From: Gammaproteobacteria bacterium
Lineage (GTDB): Bacteria > Pseudomonadota > Gammaproteobacteria > Pseudomonadales > Pseudomonadaceae
DNA: 17,442 nucleotides
Reading direction: 5' to 3'
Assembly (NCBI GenBank): GCA_012513235.1
Contig: JAAZCO010000165.1
Span: 1-17,442, forward strand
The notes under the pieces are model-generated. The model did not search any database. It saw nothing but the letters and a program-made list of their open reading frames with translations, and had not been told where the DNA came from. The translations under genes were made by a program, and so were the position numbers. Every line of letters begins with the position of its first letter. Position 1 is the first letter of the stretch. Shown here piece by piece: positions 5,750-13,198 of this stretch.

Positions 5750-7168
5750 TTAAAAAGGTAATTCAAGGTCTGGCACTAGAGCCAGTAATTGTTCACGGAA
5801 TAATGTTTTGATCTGTTCTAAATCATCCGCCGTTTCGCCTTCAAAGCGTAATACCAGCATTGGCGTAGTATTAGAGGCACGCACTAAACCCCAGCTTTTA
5901 GGGAAGTCAGCACGCACACCGTCAAGTGTGGTGAGGCTAGCGGCGCCCCATTGGCCTTCAGTTTGTAGGCGTTCAATGATCTGGAATTTGTTTTCTTCAG
6001 TGACTTCGATATTGATTTCTGGCGTGGACAAGTTGACTGGGAACGAGGCAAACACCGCATCAGCATCGCGATCATCTTTGCTGAGGATTTCCAGCAGACG
6101 TGCGGCGCTGTAAATACCATCATCAAAGCCAAACCAACGCTCTTTAAAGAACACGTGACCGCTCATTTCACCGGCTAATAAAGCACCCGTTTCGCGCATT
6201 TTCGCTTTGATCAATGAGTGACCGGTTTTCCACATCATGGGATTACCACCATTGTCACTGATGACTGTGGCTAAGCGACGGGTGCACTTCACGTCGAAAA
6301 TCACATCAGCGCCAGGGTTGCGCGACAGTACATCTTGCGCAAAGAGCATCATTAAATGATCAGAGAAAATAATTCGACCGCTATTGGTGACTACGCCAAC
6401 ACGGTCAGCATCGCCATCAAAGGCTACGCCAATATCTGCTTTTTCTGCTTTAACACGGGCAATCAACTCTTGCAGGTTTTCTGCTTTACCCGGGTCTGGG
6501 TGGTGGTTAGGGAAGGTGCCATCCACATCGCAGTACAGCGGGATAATGGTGCAACCCAAGGCTTCGAGCAGTTGTGGGCCAACCACGCCACCCACACCGT
6601 TGCCGCAGTCCACGACTACGCGCATAGGCTTAGCTAACTTAATATCACCGATCACGTGATCGAGGTAGCGCTGCAGCATCTCCACCTGTACTAAGCTGCC
6701 AGTGCCGCTGTGCAGGTCGTTGGTGACGATGCGGGTATGCAGCGCAGTGATACGCTCGTTGGCCAGTGTTTCACCGGCTAGGACGATTTTAAAGCCGTTG
6801 TAGTCGGGTGGGTTGTGGCTGCCAGTGACCATGACGCCGGTGGTGGCAGCTAAAACGTTAGTAGCAAAATACAGTACCGGCGTTGGCACCATACCTAAAT
6901 CAGTGACATTGCAACCACTCTCACGCAAACCCAGCACCAATGCTTGCACCATTGCTGGGCCTGATAAGCGTCCGTCACGACCCACCACCACGTTGTGCTC
7001 ACCTTTAGCGATGCTTTCAGCACCGACTGCGCGGCCAATCCAGTACGCGGTATTGGTGGTTAAGGTTTGATCGATAATGCCGCGAATATCATAAGCGCGA
7101 AAAATACCTGCAGGTACATCCTGTGCGGTGCTGGTGCAAGGGGCTGCATTAAATGTTGGAGTGGTCAA
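5750..7168 (-). CDS. algC: phosphomannomutase/phosphoglucomutase AlgC
   Basis: AlgC interconverts the 1- and 6-phosphates of mannose and glucose, supplying GDP-mannose and UDP-glucose precursors for exopolysaccharides and LPS. All four functional loops are present: the phosphoserine loop TGSHNP (115-120, Ser117), the metal loop DGDADR (251-256), the sugar loop GEMSGH (333-338) and the phosphate loop RASNTTP (430-436). I chose a TTG start at 7168, giving 472 residues, because TAGGAA lies 8 bases upstream. A TTG at 7207 in the same frame would give 485 but lacks a ribosome-binding site, and no suitable ATG exists before the conserved FRAYDIRG. The N-terminal tail is about 9 residues longer than in P. 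aeruginosa. It lies between dut and argB, as in Pseudomonas. Confidence 0.95.
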   Translation of the reverse strand: MTTPTFNAAPCTSTAQDVPAGIFRAYDIRGIIDQTLTTNTAYWIGRAVGAESIAKGEHNVVVGRDGRLSGPAMVQALVLGLRESGCNVTDLGMVPTPVLYFATNVLAATTGVMVTGSHNPPDYNGFKIVLAGETLANERITALHTRIVTNDLHSGTGSLVQVEMLQRYLDHVIGDIKLAKPMRVVVDCGNGVGGVVGPQLLEALGCTIIPLYCDVDGTFPNHHPDPGKAENLQELIARVKAEKADIGVAFDGDADRVGVVTNSGRIIFSDHLMMLFAQDVLSRNPGADVIFDVKCTRRLATVISDNGGNPMMWKTGHSLIKAKMRETGALLAGEMSGHVFFKERWFGFDDGIYSAARLLEILSKDDRDADAVFASFPVNLSTPEINIEVTEENKFQIIERLQTEGQWGAASLTTLDGVRADFPKSWGLVRASNTTPMLVLRFEGETADDLEQIKTLFREQLLALVPDLELPF

Positions 7169-7219
7169 AATATCAGTTCCTAGGTTCAGTGAAGAGAGGT
7201 GATGCAATGTAAGTCCGTT

Positions 7220-7675
7220 TTATTGCTTGCCGGTGTGACCAAAGCCACCTTGGGCGCGCTCGCTTTCAATAAAGCTGTCGGTGATCTCCAGTTGTGCCTG
7301 AATCACCGGCACCAAAACCAATTGCGCAATACGATCACCTGGCGCGATAGTGAAGCTGCTGTTGCTACGGTTCCAGCAGGAGACTTGCAGCTGACCTTGG
7401 TAATCAGAATCGATTAAACCGACTAGATTGCCGAGAACAATGCCGTGTTTATGGCCTAAGCCTGAGCGCGGTAAAATCATCGCAGCAACGCTGGCATCTT
7501 CAATATAAATAGCTAAGCCAGTGGGGATGAGTACGGTTTGACCGGGCTCAATCTCTAAGTTTTCAGTCAGCATTGCGCGTAAATCAAGACCCGCAGAGCC
7601 AGCAGTGGCGTACTCGGGCAACGGAAACTCTGTGCCAAGGCGAGAGTCGAGGATTTGAGCTTGAATGCGGCGCAT
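7220..7675 (-). CDS. dut: deoxyuridine 5'-triphosphate nucleotidohydrolase (dUTPase)
   Basis: Dut hydrolyses dUTP to dUMP and pyrophosphate, keeping uracil out of DNA and supplying dUMP for dTMP synthesis. The 151-residue product matches the P. aeruginosa length. The five trimeric dUTPase motifs are visible in order: AGSAGLDLRA (25-34), PRSGLGHKHG (69-78), GLIDSDYQG (86-94, with the catalytic Asp89 and Tyr92 region), GDRIAQLVLVP (113-123) and the C-terminal glycine-rich arm RAQGGFGHTG (140-149). The ATG lies 2 bases after the coaBC stop, and its AAGG ribosome-binding site is inside the coaBC end, so the two are translationally linked. Confidence 0.97.
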   Translation of the reverse strand: MRRIQAQILDSRLGTEFPLPEYATAGSAGLDLRAMLTENLEIEPGQTVLIPTGLAIYIEDASVAAMILPRSGLGHKHGIVLGNLVGLIDSDYQGQLQVSCWNRSNSSFTIAPGDRIAQLVLVPVIQAQLEITDSFIESERAQGGFGHTGKQ

Positions 7676-7677
7676 AG

Positions 7678-8886
7678 TTAAACCTTGTTGAAATGAGTGG
7701 TAATAAAATCAATCAGCTGACGAGCAATTTTACTTTTGCTGGTCTGTGCAAATGAGGTTTGCTGCTGTTGGCGATCAATCACGGTGAGAGCGTTGTCGTC
7801 ACTGTTAAAGCCAATCTGCGTATTGGACACATCGTTGGCGACGATTAGATCCAGATTTTTATCGCGTAACTTACCCGCGGCATAATCGAGTAGGTTTTGT
7901 GTTTCTGCAGCAAAACCCACGCTAAAGGGGCGATCAGCACGGTTAGCAATGGTGGCAAGAATATCGGGATTACGGATCATCTTGAGTGTCATGCCATCAG
8001 CGCTGTTGGGATCTTTCTTCAGTTTATGCTCAGCGCTAGCCTCGGGGCGATAATCAGCGACCGCCGCTGCAGCAATCAAAATATCGCAGGGCATGGCTGC
8101 TTCACAGGCGGCCAACATATCGCGAGCGCTGTTGATATTGACGCGCTCCACGCGATCGGGTGTAGGCAAATGGACTGGGCCACTGATTAAGGTGACGCGT
8201 GCACCGGCTTCTGCAGCGGCTTCAGCAAGACTAAAGCCCATCTTGCCGGAGCTGTGGTTGGTGATATAGCGCACGGGGTCAATGTCTTCACGCGTAGGGC
8301 CGGCAGTGATCACCACGTGTTTACCAGTTAAAGCTTTATGGGCGAATAAGTCCGCAGCGTTTTGCGCCAATAGCTCAGGCTCCAACATACGACCTAAACC
8401 GATATCGCCACAGGCTTGTATGCCTGAACCTGGGCCAAGCAATTTAAAACCGCGTTGGGCAAGTATGTCAGCGTTAGCTTGAGTGGCCTTATCGGCCCAC
8501 ATGGCTTGGTTCATGGCGGGCGCTAAAGCAATAGGAGCGTCAGTCGCCAAGACCAAGGTGGTCAGTAAGTCATTGGCTGAGCCTTGTACCAAGCGCGACA
8601 TTAAGTCTGCGGTGCAGGGCGCAATCAGTACTAAATCAGCCCAGCGCGCCAATTCAATATGCCCCATGCCAGCTTCGGCATCTGGATCGAGCAAGTCGGT
8701 GTGCACAGGATTGCCGGATAAGGCTTGTAAGGTCAGCGGGGTGATAAATTCACGTGCACCACGGGTCATCACCACATGCACATCGGCACCTAAATCACGT
8801 AAACGGCGAACCAGTTCTGCGCTTTTATAGGCAGCAATCCCGCCACCAATGCCAACAATAATGCGTTTTTGAAACAGCCTTTGCAT
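7678..8886 (-). CDS. coaBC: bifunctional phosphopantothenoylcysteine decarboxylase / phosphopantothenate-cysteine ligase
   Basis: CoaBC (Dfp) joins cysteine to 4'-phosphopantothenate using CTP and then decarboxylates the product to 4'-phosphopantetheine, for CoA. The 402 residues hold both domains. The FMN-dependent decarboxylase is at about 1-185, with GGIAAYKS (15-22), the active-site His76 (GHIELARWAD), PAMN (123-126) and Cys159 (GIQACGDIG). The ligase is at about 190-402, with GPTREDIDPVRYITN (196-210, Asn210) and the lysine motif KLKKD (288-292). Both catalytic sets look intact. It is the first gene of the minus-strand run coaBC-dut-algC-argB. The ribosome-binding site before the ATG is weak (ACAGG, about 8 bases upstream). 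Confidence 0.96.
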   Translation of the reverse strand: MQRLFQKRIIVGIGGGIAAYKSAELVRRLRDLGADVHVVMTRGAREFITPLTLQALSGNPVHTDLLDPDAEAGMGHIELARWADLVLIAPCTADLMSRLVQGSANDLLTTLVLATDAPIALAPAMNQAMWADKATQANADILAQRGFKLLGPGSGIQACGDIGLGRMLEPELLAQNAADLFAHKALTGKHVVITAGPTREDIDPVRYITNHSSGKMGFSLAEAAAEAGARVTLISGPVHLPTPDRVERVNINSARDMLAACEAAMPCDILIAAAAVADYRPEASAEHKLKKDPNSADGMTLKMIRNPDILATIANRADRPFSVGFAAETQNLLDYAAGKLRDKNLDLIVANDVSNTQIGFNSDDNALTVIDRQQQQTSFAQTSKSKIARQLIDFITTHFNKV

Positions 8887-9055
8887 GGGTTTGCCTGTCG
8901 TCTGAAGTTGTATTTATAAATGGCAATAATGGCCAATTTGAATATCTTGTCTAAGATAACATAGCCGCTGTTAGAGCGGCAGTGGCTGATCCATAAGGAT
9001 TAAATCAGGATGCGCGTGCTGTGCGAGGTGCGTATGGATGACAAGGAGTTCGTCT
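8887..9055. promoter_or_regulatory. divergent intergenic region between coaBC and radC
   Basis: These 169 bases should hold promoters for both directions. Visible elements are the AT palindrome ATTTATAAAT (8912-8921), which gives a -10-like TATAAA toward coaBC. TATCTT-GTCT-AAGATA is a 6-base inverted repeat at 8943-8958, and GCCGCT/AGCGGC a hairpin at 8964-8980. A TTGAAT (8938-8943) could be a -35 toward radC but lacks a well-spaced -10. The radC ribosome-binding site AAGGAG is at 9043-9048. Confidence 0.35.
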
Positions 9056-9730
9056 ATGAGTATGCAGAGTTGGCCGATTAATGAGCGACCGCGTGAGCGC
9101 TTGCTCGAGTACGGTGTGGGTGCTTTATCAGATGCGGAGTTGTTGGCCATTTTTTTGCGCACGGGTGTGCGTGGACGTAATGCTGTAGATCTAGCTCGCG
9201 ATTTGTTAGGTGCTTTTGGTGGTTTACGTCAGTTGCTAGAGGCGGATCAAAACAGCTTTACCAGTCATCCAGGTTTAGGCCCCGCCAAATATTCACAGTT
9301 GCAAGCCGTATTGGAAATGGGGCGTCGGCATTTAGCCGCCAGTATTCAGCGTCAATCTGCATTAGAAAGTCCGCAAGCGGTGCGTGATTTTCTCAAAGCT
9401 AAATTGCGGCATGAGTTGCATGAAGTCTTTGCTTGTTTGTTTTTGGATACTAAACACCGAGTTTTAGCCTTTGAAATTTTATTTTATGGCACGATTGATG
9501 GTGCCAGTGTGTATCCGCGCCAAGTGGTAAAGCGCGCTTTAGCCAACAATGCTGCGGCATTGATTTTAACCCACAATCACCCCAGTGGAATCACCGAACC
9601 CAGTCAGGCGGATAAGGTATTAACCGAACGCCTGAAAGAGGCGCTGGCGCTGGTTGACGTGCGAGTTTTGGATCATTTTATTGTGGGCGATGGTGAGCCG
9701 CTATCCATGGTTGAAAATGGCTGGATGTGA
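9056..9730 (+). CDS. radC: RadC family JAB/MPN domain protein
   Basis: The family was once linked to DNA repair, but its biochemical role in bacteria is unsettled. The 224-residue product has an N-terminal helix-hairpin-helix-like part (GLGPAKYSQLQA, 73-84) and a C-terminal JAMM-type metalloprotease-like domain. Metal-site residues are present: HNHPSG (173-178) and Asp186 in SQAD. I chose the ATG at 9056 (MSMQSWPINERPRERLL), with AAGGAG 7 bases upstream; an ATG at 9038 in frame would add six residues ahead of the ribosome-binding site and is unlikely. It lies upstream of rpmB-rpmG, the order seen in E. coli and Pseudomonas. Confidence 0.94.
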   Translation: MSMQSWPINERPRERLLEYGVGALSDAELLAIFLRTGVRGRNAVDLARDLLGAFGGLRQLLEADQNSFTSHPGLGPAKYSQLQAVLEMGRRHLAASIQRQSALESPQAVRDFLKAKLRHELHEVFACLFLDTKHRVLAFEILFYGTIDGASVYPRQVVKRALANNAAALILTHNHPSGITEPSQADKVLTERLKEALALVDVRVLDHFIVGDGEPLSMVENGWM

Positions 9731-9773
9731 TGAAAACTGGCAATCTGCGCTGTGTTTAAAAGTGTAGCTATCC

Positions 9774-9802
9774 TTGATTCGTAAACTGCTTTCTGCTATA
9801 AA
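9774..9802 (+). promoter_or_regulatory. rpmB-rpmG promoter
   Basis: TTGATT (9774-9779) and TATAAA (9797-9802) are separated by exactly 17 bases. This is the best sigma-70 type promoter in the window. Transcription would start near 9809, leaving a leader of about 180 bases before rpmB. A further -10-like TAATAAT is near 9876-9882. Confidence 0.65.
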
Positions 9803-9892
9803 GCACGGCTCGATTCTAAGAGAACCAGATTAGCGCTATATTTAGTGCTGCTGTTGTTCCTTAGTTAAGTCTGGGTAATAATATGCAGGTTA

Positions 9893-9963
9893 TAAAAACC
9901 GTCATGTTTTTAACGACCTACGAATCCAATTACGTTTTAAAGCAGCCAACCCATGCTGGGTTG
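9893..9963 (+). promoter_or_regulatory. two hairpins in the long rpmB leader
   Basis: TAAAAAC (9893-9899) pairs with GTTTTTA (9906-9912) around a 6-base loop. CAACCCA (9947-9953) pairs with TGGGTTG (9957-9963) around a TGC loop. The second lies 13 bases before the rpmB ribosome-binding site GAGGG (9977-9981). Long leaders before ribosomal protein genes often carry autogenous control sites, but I know of no defined L28 leader motif that this matches. Confidence 0.4.
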
Positions 9964-9989
9964 AGCATGTGGTTTATGAGGGCTGAGAT

Positions 9990-10226
9990 ATGTCAAAAGT
10001 TTGTCAAGTAACCGGTAAGGGTCCGGTTACAGGGAATAAAGTTTCCCACGCCAATAACAAAACCCGTCGCCGTTTCCTGCCAAACTTGCAGCATCACCGT
10101 TTTTGGGTAGAAACCGAAAACCGTTTTGTACGTTTACGTTTATCTGCAAAAGGCATGCGCGTGATTGATAAGCGCGGAATCGACACAGTACTCGCTGAGC
10201 TTCGTGCTCGCGGCATCAAGGTTTAA
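9990..10226 (+). CDS. rpmB: 50S ribosomal protein L28
   Basis: L28 is a small structural protein of the large ribosomal subunit. The 78-residue product opens MSKVCQVTGKGPVTGN and has the conserved HANNKTRRRFLPNLQ (20-34) and a C-terminal LRARGIKV. Length and basic composition are typical of the gammaproteobacterial form. The ribosome-binding site GAGGG is at 9977-9981. It is followed after 10 bases by rpmG, and the pair shares the terminator at 10414-10440. Confidence 0.98.
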   Translation: MSKVCQVTGKGPVTGNKVSHANNKTRRRFLPNLQHHRFWVETENRFVRLRLSAKGMRVIDKRGIDTVLAELRARGIKV

Positions 10227-10236
10227 GGGGAATATC

Positions 10237-10392
10237 ATGCGTGATTTAATCCGTTTAGTGTCAAGTGCTGGTACCGGTCACTTCTACACTACAGATAAGA
10301 ACAAGCGTACTACGCCTGATAAACTGGAAATCAAAAAGTTTGATCCAGTTATCCGTAAACACGTGATTTACAAAGAAGGCAAAATCAAGTAA
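10237..10392 (+). CDS. rpmG: 50S ribosomal protein L33
   Basis: L33 is a small protein of the large ribosomal subunit near the E site. The 51-residue product reads MRDLIRLVSSAGTGHFYTT and ends HVIYKEGKIK, matching gammaproteobacterial L33. It has no cysteines, so it is the zinc-independent (C-minus) form. The ATG at 10237 follows AAGGGG (10225-10230); frames extending upstream into rpmB are not real starts. It is the second gene of rpmB-rpmG. Confidence 0.98.
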   Translation: MRDLIRLVSSAGTGHFYTTDKNKRTTPDKLEIKKFDPVIRKHVIYKEGKIK

Positions 10393-10413
10393 TTGATTGC
10401 GTTCTCTGTGTAT

Positions 10414-10440
10414 AAAAAACCCGCTTCGTGCGGGTTTTTT
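10414..10440 (+). terminator. intrinsic terminator after rpmG
   Basis: AAAAAACCCGC (10414-10424), loop TTCGT, GCGGGTTTTTT (10430-10440): a GC core of five pairs flanked by A and T runs, ending in six T. A textbook Rho-independent terminator 21 bases after the rpmG stop. The A run also lets it work from the other strand. Confidence 0.93.
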
Positions 10441-10550
10441 ATTGTCTGAAATCTGCTATGTGTTGCAATAAATCTTTACTTTGAGCTGCTGCTAGAGTTT
10501 TGCCTGCGACATATCCTGTGTACACATTTATTTTTAGCAATCCTTGCCCG

Positions 10551-10556
10551 TATACT
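10551..10556 (+). promoter_or_regulatory. possible -10 of the cidA/lrgA-lrgB promoter
   Basis: TATACT matches five of six -10 positions and lies 34 bases before the ATG at 10591. The -35 region (around 10528-10533) is T-rich but lacks a clear TTG. Nothing else stands out between the rpmG terminator and this gene. Confidence 0.35.
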
Positions 10557-10590
10557 GTGCGTCGTTAATAAAAAACTATTGGAGAGTGAG

Positions 10591-10953
10591 ATGTTATTAC
10601 GTGGGCTGAGCTTGCTGGTAGCGTTCCAGTTAGCTGGAACAGCGCTGAACGTACTTTTCTTCCCTGTGATACCGGGCGCTATTATTGGCCTAGTGCTGTT
10701 ATTTATATATTTGATGCTGCGCGGTGGTGTGAATGAGCCGATTAATCAAGCAGCAACCAGTTTATTACGCTATTTGCCTTTGTTGTTGGTGCCGCCAGCC
10801 ATCGGGGTGATGGCGCATGTAGCCGATATTAAAGCCGACTTTTGGGCGATTACCGGCTCGCTGGTGATTTCATTATTGGTGTCTATGGTCTTTATTGGCT
10901 GGTTGATGCAAGTTTTGATTAATCGTCAAGCACGTAATAAGGGGGATCTATGA
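10591..10953 (+). CDS. CidA/LrgA family membrane protein
   Basis: A 120-residue integral membrane protein of the CidA/LrgA family, first described as holin-like proteins affecting murein hydrolase activity and autolysis. Related pairs in Bacillus act in pyruvate transport. Four hydrophobic segments are visible, roughly 3-20, 24-44, 61-78 and 88-110, with the family's FFPVIPGAIIGL (23-34) and a Pro-rich turn LLVPPAIG (65-72). The ATG at 10591 follows GGAGAG (10581-10586). A TTG 12 bases upstream is in frame but overlaps the ribosome-binding site. The stop overlaps the lrgB start by four bases (ATGA), so the two are translationally coupled. I leave the symbol open because cidA, lrgA and yohJ cannot be told apart here. 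Confidence 0.88.
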   Translation: MLLRGLSLLVAFQLAGTALNVLFFPVIPGAIIGLVLLFIYLMLRGGVNEPINQAATSLLRYLPLLLVPPAIGVMAHVADIKADFWAITGSLVISLLVSMVFIGWLMQVLINRQARNKGDL

Positions 10954-11666
10954 CTCTTGAATGGCAGGCAGCTTTAGATGCAGTGATTCATCACCCTCTC
11001 TTTTTTGTTGGTTTAACTTTAGGTGTGTATCAGCTTGCTGTTGCTGCCTATGAGAAAACACGTTGGATACTGCTGCAGCCCTTATTAATCTCGATGGTCG
11101 TGCTGATCTCGGTATTGCTGCTACTGGGGATTGATTACGCCGACTATAAAGAAGGTACGCAGTTGCTCGGTATTATTTTAGGTCCAGCTACCGTTGCGCT
11201 GGCAGTGCCGCTTTACTTGAATATACGACGGGTGCGTCAAGTGTTGTGGCCAACGCTGATTACCCTATTTTTGGGTGGGTTGTTTGCAACTATTTTAGGT
11301 GTGGCTTTGGCGTGGCTCTTTGGCGCGGAAACCATGATTTTAAAAACCATGGCGCCCAAATCAGTGACTTCGCCGATTGCGATGCTGGTGGCAGAAGAGA
11401 TCGGTGGCTCGGCTTCGTTGGCGGCAGTCTTTGTGATGATTACCGGTATTGTTGGGGCGATGTTTGGTTTTGAACTGCTGCGTATTTTGCGCATCACTCA
11501 TCCTGCTGCACAAGGCATGGCGTTAGGCATTATTGCTCACGGTATCGGTACTGCACGTGCCTTACAGGAAGGTGAGGAGACAGGTGCCTTTGCTGCTCTT
11601 GCTATGAGTATGATGGGCGTGTTGACTGCTGTACTGATGCCGCTGGCAGTGGCGCTGATTGCTTAA
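10950..11666 (+). CDS. CidB/LrgB family membrane protein
   Basis: 238 residues, the membrane partner of the preceding protein; about six to seven hydrophobic stretches are visible. The family signature is clear: LGPATVALAVPLY (77-89), APKSVTSPIAM (134-144) and the C-terminal GIIAHGIGTARAL (about 193-205). LrgA/LrgB and CidA/CidB work as pairs, in control of autolysis or in export or import of small acids such as pyruvate, depending on the organism. The ATG shares four bases with the previous stop. No LysR (CidR) or LytTR regulator lies next to the pair. hldE starts 47 bases downstream without a terminator between, so read-through is possible. Confidence 0.9.
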   Translation: MTLEWQAALDAVIHHPLFFVGLTLGVYQLAVAAYEKTRWILLQPLLISMVVLISVLLLLGIDYADYKEGTQLLGIILGPATVALAVPLYLNIRRVRQVLWPTLITLFLGGLFATILGVALAWLFGAETMILKTMAPKSVTSPIAMLVAEEIGGSASLAAVFVMITGIVGAMFGFELLRILRITHPAAQGMALGIIAHGIGTARALQEGEETGAFAALAMSMMGVLTAVLMPLAVALIA

Positions 11667-11713
11667 GGTGTGGCGTGTTATCATGACGCAAATTTTTTAA
11701 GGTTGACTCTATT

Positions 11714-13135
11714 ATGAAATCCCCATTACCAGCGTTTACCCAAGCCCCTGTATTGGTGGTGGGTGATGTGATGCTGGATCGTTATTGGTATGGCAGTACC
11801 ACACGTATTTCTCCAGAAGCGCCGGTGCCAGTAGTCAAAGTCACGCGCACTGAAGACCGTCCTGGCGGCGCCGCCAACGTGGCGTTGAATATTGCTGCCT
11901 TAGGTGCGCCGGTGCAGTTAATTGGTGTCACGGGTGCTGATGAAGCCGCTGCGGCACTGACTGAACAATTGCACTCGGTGGGCGTGCAAACGCATTTTCA
12001 ACGTATTGCTGGCCAGCCCACCATTGTGAAACTGCGGGCGATGAGCCGTCAGCAGCAACTCTTACGTATGGATTTTGAAGAGCGCTTTAATACCGATACC
12101 GATACTTTATTGGCTAAAGTGGAATCAGTATTGGATAGTGTGAAGGTGATGATTCTGTCCGACTATGGCAAAGGTACTTTGCTTAATCACCAAGCACTTT
12201 TACAAGCAGCGAAGCAGCGCGGTGTCGCGGTATTAGCCGACCCTAAAGGCACGGATTTTTCAATTTACCGTGGCGCGACATTGCTCACGCCAAACTTAGC
12301 TGAGTTTGAAGCAGTGGTTGGGCATTGTGAGGATGAAGCACAGTTGATGCAGCGCGGTACTGCCATGCTGCAAGACTTGGAGTTAGATGCGCTGCTGATT
12401 ACCCGTGGTGAGCAAGGCATGACCCTGCTGCGTCATGGCGTGCCAGCCTTGCATTTGCCAGCGCGCGCGCGTGAAGTGTTTGATGTGACTGGCGCCGGTG
12501 ATACGGTGATTTCAACCATGGCTGCAGCTCTGGCGGCCGGTGAAAGCCTGCCGCAAGCGATGACCTTAGCTAATTTAGCGGCCGGTATTGTGGTGGGTAA
12601 GCTGGGTACGGCTACCATCAGTGCGCCAGAGTTGCGTCGTGCTTTACAGCGTGAAGACGGTGCTGAGCGTGGTGTGCTGAGTTTGCAGCAATTGCAGGCA
12701 GCGGTGGAAGATGCACGTGCGCAAGGCGAGCGTGTGGTATTTACCAATGGTTGCTTTGATATTTTGCACGCCGGTCATGTCAGCTATTTAGAGCAAGCCC
12801 GTGAGCAGGGTGATCGCTTAATTGTTGCGGTGAATGGCGATGCGTCAGTCACCCGCTTGAAAGGCCCTGGGCGTCCAATTAACTCAGTGGATCGCCGTAT
12901 GGCAGTGCTGGCTGGTTTGGGCGCGGTGGATTGGGTGGTGAGCTTTGCTGAAGATACTCCAGAAAGCCTGATTACCTTACTTAAGCCAGATATCTTGGTG
13001 AAAGGTGGTGATTACGGTGTGGATCAAGTGGTGGGTGCGGAGTTGGTCTATGCCTATGGCGGTGAAGTGCGCGTACTAGGCCTTGTAGAGAACAGCTCAA
13101 CCACGGCTATTGTTGAGAAAATCCGTAGTAAGTAA
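11714..13135 (+). CDS. hldE: bifunctional D-glycero-beta-D-manno-heptose-7-phosphate kinase / 1-phosphate adenylyltransferase
   Basis: HldE makes ADP-heptose for the LPS inner core, acting twice: it phosphorylates heptose 7-phosphate at C1 and later adds AMP. The PfkB-type kinase domain is at about 1-318, with PGGAANVALN (50-59) and the anion-hole motif DVTGAGDT (257-264). The nucleotidylyltransferase domain is at about 340-473, with TNGCFDILHAGH (344-355) and LKGPGRP (382-388). The length of 473 residues is close to P. aeruginosa HldE. The ATG has only a weak AAGG ribosome-binding site 11 bases upstream. It ends at a strong terminator and converges on the aldo/keto reductase gene. Confidence 0.97.
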   Translation: MKSPLPAFTQAPVLVVGDVMLDRYWYGSTTRISPEAPVPVVKVTRTEDRPGGAANVALNIAALGAPVQLIGVTGADEAAAALTEQLHSVGVQTHFQRIAGQPTIVKLRAMSRQQQLLRMDFEERFNTDTDTLLAKVESVLDSVKVMILSDYGKGTLLNHQALLQAAKQRGVAVLADPKGTDFSIYRGATLLTPNLAEFEAVVGHCEDEAQLMQRGTAMLQDLELDALLITRGEQGMTLLRHGVPALHLPARAREVFDVTGAGDTVISTMAAALAAGESLPQAMTLANLAAGIVVGKLGTATISAPELRRALQREDGAERGVLSLQQLQAAVEDARAQGERVVFTNGCFDILHAGHVSYLEQAREQGDRLIVAVNGDASVTRLKGPGRPINSVDRRMAVLAGLGAVDWVVSFAEDTPESLITLLKPDILVKGGDYGVDQVVGAELVYAYGGEVRVLGLVENSSTTAIVEKIRSK

Positions 13136-13155
13136 TAACAACTTTATCGGTCAAT

Positions 13156-13198
13156 AACAGCTGCGTAGGGTTTTAATCCGCGCAGCTGTTTTGTTTTT
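13156..13198 (+). terminator. terminator after hldE
   Basis: AACAGCTGCG (13156-13165) pairs perfectly with CGCAGCTGTT (13181-13190), with a 15-base loop that can close further (GG/CC), followed by TTGTTTTT. The T run covers the end of the convergent aldo/keto reductase gene, whose stop is at 13197-13199, so the hairpin may serve both transcripts. Confidence 0.88.

Noticed and set aside
10053..10060. A second AAYAAYAA match (AATAACAA), inside rpmB.
   Set aside because: It lies more than 20 codons into the gene, in the conserved HANNKTRR stretch, so protein sequence explains it and it is badly placed for translational repression.
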